NCBI GenBank assembly: GCA_900550835.1 | Contig: URTP01000074.1 | Coordinates: 1-10,157, forward strand | DNA length: 10,157 nucleotides | Direction of reading: 5' to 3' | Source of the DNA: an uncultured Collinsella sp. | GTDB lineage: Bacteria; Actinomycetota; Coriobacteriia; Coriobacteriales; Coriobacteriaceae | Shown: piece after piece, positions 6,504 to 10,157 of the stretch | Position numbering within the stretch: position 1 is the first letter of the stretch | How the letters are laid out: the number at the start of each line of letters is the position of its first letter | Position numbers and translations under genes: made by a program | Notes under the pieces: generated by a model | Seen by the model: the letters and a program-made list of their open reading frames with translations, nothing else | What the model was told of the DNA's origin: nothing | The model's database searches: none

Positions 6504-7841
6504 TTAGGGAAGTTCGCGCTTGACAACCTCGACGATGTCGTCGACAACGCGCTGGGTCAGCTCGTGCGTCTCGGCCTCGGCCATAACGCGGACCAGCGGC
6601 TCGGTACCGCTCGGACGCACCAGAATGCGGCCGCGGCCGTCAAGCTCCTTCTCGGCAGCAGCGACGGCATCCCAGATGGGCTGGCAATCGTCCAGACCAG
6701 CCTTGTTGTCGGAATGCACGTTGACGAGTACCTGCGGGTACTTCTTCATGATGCCGGCAAGATCGGTGAGGGTACGACCGGTGCGCTTGAGCACGGCCAG
6801 CAGCTGCAGAGCCGTCACCAGACCGTCACCGGTGGTGTTGTGCTCCAGGAAGATGATGTGGCCGGACTGCTCGCCGCCGATGACGGCGCCATCCGCGAGC
6901 ATACGCTCCAGAACGTAGCGATCGCCCACGGCGGTCTGAACCATCTCGAAGCCCTGCTCCTTCATAGCGATGGAGAAGCCCAGGTTGCACATGACGGTCG
7001 AGACGATCTCGGAGTTGGCGAGCTTGCCGCGGGCGGCGAGGTCAGAACCGCAGATAGCCAGGATGTAGTCACCGTCGATCTCATTGCCCTCGCTGTCCAC
7101 GAACAGCACGCGATCGGCGTCGCCGTCGTGGGCCAGGCCGATGTCAGCATGGGTGCGCAGCACGAGCTCGCGCAGGGGCTCAAGGTGAGTGGAGCCGCAC
7201 TCAACGTTAATGTCAGTGCCGCAGTAATCGGTGTTGATAGCATGGACCGTGGCACCCAGGCGCTGCAGCGCGGCGGGCGTAGTCTGGCAGGAAGCACCAT
7301 GACCGCAGTCGACGGCAACGACTAGGCCATCGAGCCTCAGGCCATCAAGCGTATCGATGGCGTGGTCGACGTATGCCTTGCGAGCGTCCTTCATCTTGAT
7401 GATGTGGCCCACGCCGGCACCGGTCGGCAGCGTGTCGGCAGCCATGGCTTCCTCGGACATGACCCAGGCGCTGATCTCCTCCTCGACCGCATCGGGAAGC
7501 TTCATACCCTTGCGGCTAAAGAATTTGATGCCGTTGAACTCCGGCGGATTATGCGAAGCAGAGATGACGATGCCGCCGTCGAGCTCGTTCTGGACGGTGA
7601 GCAGCGCCACGGCAGGCGTGGGGATGACGCCGCAGCAGTGCGGACGGCCGCCCTCGGCCATGATGCCGGCGGTCAGAGCGCTCTCGAGCATGGTGCCCGA
7701 AAGACGCGTGTCGCGGCCGACGCAGATATCCGGACCAAGGAACTTGGTCGCCGCGCGGCCCAGGCGAAACGCGAGGTCGCACGAGAGGTCGGCATTGGCG
7801 ACGCCACGGACGCCGTCGGTACCGAAGATGTTCTGGGGCAT
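6504..7841 (-). CDS. glmM: Phosphoglucosamine mutase
   Basis: GlmM converts glucosamine-6-phosphate to glucosamine-1-phosphate, the committed step towards UDP-GlcNAc, peptidoglycan and other cell-wall polymers. At 445 residues it has the normal length and all four alpha-D-phosphohexomutase regions: FGTDGVRG at 6-13, the phosphoserine loop ISASHNP with Ser96, the magnesium site DGDADR at 239-244, the sugar-binding GEQSGH around Glu324, and the phosphate-binding RPSGTEP at 409-415. ATG-7841 has AAGGAG seven bases upstream (7849-7854). The gene follows rplM-rpsI, a common order in actinobacteria, but a strong terminator lies between, so glmM depends on read-through or a promoter within about 50 bases of its start. 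It competes with NagB, two genes downstream, for the same substrate. Confidence 0.97.
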   Translation of the reverse strand: MPQNIFGTDGVRGVANADLSCDLAFRLGRAATKFLGPDICVGRDTRLSGTMLESALTAGIMAEGGRPHCCGVIPTPAVALLTVQNELDGGIVISASHNPPEFNGIKFFSRKGMKLPDAVEEEISAWVMSEEAMAADTLPTGAGVGHIIKMKDARKAYVDHAIDTLDGLRLDGLVVAVDCGHGASCQTTPAALQRLGATVHAINTDYCGTDINVECGSTHLEPLRELVLRTHADIGLAHDGDADRVLFVDSEGNEIDGDYILAICGSDLAARGKLANSEIVSTVMCNLGFSIAMKEQGFEMVQTAVGDRYVLERMLADGAVIGGEQSGHIIFLEHNTTGDGLVTALQLLAVLKRTGRTLTDLAGIMKKYPQVLVNVHSDNKAGLDDCQPIWDAVAAAEKELDGRGRILVRPSGTEPLVRVMAEAETHELTQRVVDDIVEVVKRELP

Positions 7842-7890
7842 AGGATCGCTCCTTCCCTAGCAGGCGATATGCAACCGCCTACCCTAGTCG

Positions 7891-7934
7891 AAAAAGAAAA
7901 GCGGGACCCGCCGAGGAATCGGCAGGCCCCGCTT
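7891..7934 (-). terminator. Strong intrinsic terminator of the rplM-rpsI operon
   Basis: On the minus strand, arms at 7934-7919 and 7914-7899 form a sixteen-pair stem with two G-T pairs and a four-base loop, followed by a T-rich tail (TTTTCTTTTT, 7900-7891). It begins 31 bases after the rpsI stop codon. Confidence 0.93.
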
Positions 7935-7964
7935 GTACATTGTATCTCGTAAGGAGATAAAACC

Positions 7965-8360
<396 letters not shown>

Positions 8361-8362
8361 CT

Positions 8363-8806
8363 TTAAGCCTCCAGCTCAATCTTCGTGGGGTTCTGGGCAG
8401 TATGCGGATGCTCGGCACCAGCGTAGACCTTAAGCTTGGTCATCTGGGCACGGCCGAGGGTAGTCTTGGGCAGCATACCGCGAACGGCGCGCTCGATGAC
8501 CTTCTCCGGGTGCTTCTCCATAGCCTGGCGGAAGCTCTCAGCCTTGAGGCCGCCGTTGTAGCCGCTGTGGCGATAATAGGTCTTCGTGTCGGCCTTGTTA
8601 CCGGTAAGCTGGACCTTATCGGCGTTGATGACGACAACGAAGTCGCCGCAGTCGCTGTTGGGCGTGAACTGGGGCTTGTTCTTACCGCGCAGGATCATTG
8701 CGATCTGGGTGGCAAGACGGCCCAGGACAGCACCATCGGCGTCGACGAGAACCCAGTTGCGCTGGACCTCGCCCTGCTTGGCGTAGTGAGTCGATTTCGA
8801 AATCAC
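8363..8806 (-). CDS. rplM: 50S ribosomal protein L13
   Basis: The 147-residue protein matches L13 throughout: [16 protein letters not shown] (18-33), [17 protein letters not shown] (39-55), [12 protein letters not shown] (77-88) and the signature [11 protein letters not shown] (109-119), ending [14 protein letters not shown]13 is an early-assembly large-subunit protein. The start is GTG-8806, because GGAGGA lies six bases upstream (8813-8818). An ATG at 8820 opens only a five-codon frame whose TGA overlaps this GTG. It is the first gene of the rplM-rpsI operon and has a promoter and a structured leader of about 60 bases. In E. coli L13 is reported to repress its own operon, which makes the leader a candidate control site. 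Confidence 0.98.
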   Translation of the reverse strand: MISKSTHYAKQGEVQRNWVLVDADGAVLGRLATQIAMILRGKNKPQFTPNSDCGDFVVVINADKVQLTGNKADTKTYYRHSGYNGGLKAESFRQAMEKHPEKVIERAVRGMLPKTTLGRAQMTKLKVYAGAEHPHTAQNPTKIELEA

Positions 8807-8820
8807 TTAGACTCCTCCAT

Positions 8821-8866
8821 GTACAGTACGTGTTGTTACAGAGATTCACGGGGCTCTGCAAGTAAC
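8821..8866 (-). promoter_or_regulatory. Structured 5' leader of rplM-rpsI, possible autoregulatory hairpin
   Basis: In the transcript, GTTA (8866-8863) pairs with TAAC (8838-8835), enclosing CAGAG/CTCTG (8858-8854 with 8843-8839) across a small bulge and a ten-base loop. The hairpin lies between the predicted start of transcription and the ribosome site. A bulged stem ahead of rplM recalls the L13 leader known in Firmicutes, but I see no sequence identity I could claim. Confidence 0.4.
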
Positions 8867-8872
8867 CCGTCC

Positions 8873-8900
8873 ATATTACCCCGCTCGCCGTACGAGTCAA
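8873..8900 (-). promoter_or_regulatory. Sigma-70-type promoter of rplM-rpsI
   Basis: On the minus strand, TTGACT (8900-8895) and TAATAT (8878-8873) are separated by 16 bases, both close to consensus. Transcription would start near 8866, giving a leader of about 60 bases before the rplM GTG. This is the best promoter in the window and fits a highly expressed ribosomal operon. Confidence 0.75.
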
Positions 8901-8963
8901 CAGGTATTTTGGCTCCGACCAGAGTTTCTGCACATGTCATCCACGAGCCGTGACGTTGCAGCG

Positions 8964-9839
8964 CTAGCGCTCAACAAACTCCTGGATCTCCGCGAGCAAA
9001 CGCTTTGCCTCCTGGCGACCCTGAATATACAGGTCCAAAAGCTTTGCCGGATCATGCTCGACATGGCCGACCTCGACCGGCTTTTGCGGAGCGATGACCA
9101 GCGCGCGGCCCTCGCGCTCATACTTCCACAGGTGCATGCGCTGGAGGTTATAGCGGTCGTGGCGCGTCTCGATAGCCTCGAGCAGGTAGGGGTAGTCGGC
9201 ATAGCGGGCGCGCGCGGCAGGCATAAACTCGTAGGGCTTTTTCTCGTACAAGCGGTCCTGCGTGACAATGACAACCGCGCGCTCGAAGCCGGCCTCCTCC
9301 AGCACATGCTCGATAGGAACCGAATCGGCTAAACCGTCGACGTATTTGTGCCCGTCAATCTCGACCGGCGGCGTCACCAGCGGCAACGAGGTCGAGGCCC
9401 GCACGGCGTCGAGGTCGAGCACGGCGTTTTTGACCGGCAGGTATGCGGCAGTTCCAAAGAGCATGTCCGTCGCGACGGCGTACATCTCGATGGGGCTCGC
9501 ATCGAACGCCTCGTTGTCAAAGGGATCCAGGCGGTCCTGGATATCGTTGAAGATAAAGTCGTAACCCACGATGGAGCCCGTGGATGCGAAGGATGCGGCA
9601 CCCATGTAGCGGTTGTCATTGCAGAAGGTCAGGTTGATGCGATTGACGCGACCGATCTGGTGTGACTTGTAGTTGACGCCGTTGAGCGCACCGGCCGATA
9701 CGCCATATACCGCCGGAATTTCGACACCGGCCTCCATGAGAACGTCGAGCACGCCGGCGGTAAACTGCCCACGAAAACTGCCACCCTCCAAGACGAGCGC
9801 GACCTTGCCGGCATTCTTTGCCTTATCTTCTGCAGTCAT
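8964..9839 (-). CDS. Patatin-like phospholipase family protein
   Basis: This 291-residue predicted serine lipid hydrolase carries the full patatin Ser-Asp dyad: the oxyanion loop LEGGSFRG (17-24), the nucleophile elbow GVSAGALNG (46-54) with Ser48, and the catalytic Asp168 in YVDGLADSVPI. It resembles bacterial COG4667/YjjU-type patatins. There is no signal peptide or membrane segment, so it is probably cytosolic or loosely membrane-associated; the true substrate (phospholipid, lysolipid or other acyl ester) is not evident. ATG-9839 has AGGAGG five bases upstream (9845-9850). It runs in the same direction as rplM but the ribosomal promoter lies between them, and no convincing terminator is seen after its stop. 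Its upstream region leads straight into the palindromic repeat array, so its promoter must lie in or before those repeats or in the short gap; I could not identify one. Confidence 0.9.
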   Translation of the reverse strand: MTAEDKAKNAGKVALVLEGGSFRGQFTAGVLDVLMEAGVEIPAVYGVSAGALNGVNYKSHQIGRVNRINLTFCNDNRYMGAASFASTGSIVGYDFIFNDIQDRLDPFDNEAFDASPIEMYAVATDMLFGTAAYLPVKNAVLDLDAVRASTSLPLVTPPVEIDGHKYVDGLADSVPIEHVLEEAGFERAVVIVTQDRLYEKKPYEFMPAARARYADYPYLLEAIETRHDRYNLQRMHLWKYEREGRALVIAPQKPVEVGHVEHDPAKLLDLYIQGRQEAKRLLAEIQEFVER

Positions 9840-9864
9840 ATTGACCTCCTGCGATTGCGTTTTG

Positions 9865-9910
9865 GCTTTCTTCTACCCAGTTTTGGAATGGAGGGCGCGC
9901 AGGTTTTTCG
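9865..9910. repeat. Possible decayed copy of the 46-base palindromic unit
   Basis: Placed 16 bases before unit 1, as the array spacing predicts, this 46-base stretch matches unit 1 at about half of its positions. The block CCCAGTTT (9876-9883) and a TTTC near the end fall in the same register. The GGAAA left end is lost. It may be a relic unit, or chance in similar-composition DNA. Confidence 0.35.
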
Positions 9911-9926
9911 AGGCGGCAGGTGAAGC

Positions 9927-10157
9927 GGAAAGTGCGTCCCAGTTTGAGGCGGGATTCCGGGATGAACTTTCCGTTTGGACCGCCGTTGGGAAAGCGCGTC
10001 CCGTTCTGAGCGCGGATTCCGGGATATACTTTCCGCTAGCCATTCATTTGGAAATTGCATCCCATTCCGAATGAAGATTCCGGGATGCAGTTTCCGCTTG
10101 AGGCGTCATCCGGAAACTGCACCCCAGTCTGAGCCGGAATTCCGGGATGGATTTTCC
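9927..10157. repeat. Array of four 46-base imperfect palindromes with 15-16-base spacers
   Basis: Units lie at 9927-9972, 9989-10034, 10050-10095 and 10112-10157, all exactly 46 bases. Each starts GGAAA, has CCC at positions 12-14, an invariant ATTCCGGGAT at positions 28-37, and ends TTTCC. The two 14-base ends are inverted copies (13 of 14 complementary in unit 3, apart from one T-G pair), enclosing a variable middle of 18 bases. The spacers (16, 15 and 16 bases) are unrelated to one another except that each begins with G. No open reading frame accounts for the pattern. The array begins 87 bases upstream of the phospholipase start codon and probably continues past the window edge. Its function is unknown: REP/BIME-like hairpins, protein-binding sites or non-autonomous mobile repeats are all possible. 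Confidence 0.9.

Noticed and set aside
6564..7325. Rightward open frame (253 codons) opposite glmM
   Set aside because: It is antisense to a full-length, motif-complete GlmM and has no family features.
8897..9307. Leftward arginine/serine-rich frame inside the phospholipase gene
   Set aside because: It overlaps the motif-complete phospholipase in a different frame and has shadow-type composition.
9927..10157. CRISPR array
   Set aside because: The repeats are 46 bases but differ at many positions, and the spacers are only 15-16 bases. CRISPR repeats are near-identical with spacers of about 26-40 bases. No cas gene is present.

Overview
The window looks like a G+C-rich Gram-positive chromosome, most probably a gut actinobacterium of the class Coriobacteriia (Collinsella-like). 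This is inferred from the rplM-rpsI-glmM gene order, strong AGGAGG-type ribosome binding sites, C/G-ending codons in the housekeeping genes, and a very large STAND/BTAD-type regulator. No phage, transposase, tRNA, rRNA or CRISPR was found.

Layout. Positions 1-1490 are transcribed rightward. A terminator remnant comes first, then a class I SAM-dependent methyltransferase (48-935) whose codon usage changes about halfway through. Next is a YhbY-type RNA-binding protein (1118-1417), which ends at a textbook terminator. Everything from 1487 onward is on the minus strand. In transcription order (right to left) this is a patatin-like phospholipase (9839-8964), the ribosomal pair rplM-rpsI (8806-7965) with its own promoter and structured leader, a strong terminator, glmM (7841-6504), a stand-alone PTS EIIA-Glc protein (6432-5935), nagB (5662-4934) with a terminator, a 387-base gene-free stretch, and a 999-residue ATP-binding regulator with a C-terminal winged helix and BTAD domain (4486-1487).

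How the genes fit together. GlmM and NagB act on the same metabolite. GlmM sends glucosamine-6-phosphate into UDP-GlcNAc and cell-wall synthesis, while NagB returns it to fructose-6-phosphate and ammonia. A phosphocarrier of the glucose/GlcNAc PTS lies between them, so glmM-crr-nagB forms a compact amino-sugar node directly downstream of a ribosomal operon. The regulator next to nagB has its own upstream region with inverted repeats; its targets cannot be read from the sequence.

The most unusual structure is at the right edge. Four 46-base imperfect palindromes repeat every 61-62 bases with unrelated 15-16-base spacers (9927-10157). The last unit ends exactly at the window edge, so the array probably continues. 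A decayed fifth copy appears to lie in phase between the array and the phospholipase gene.
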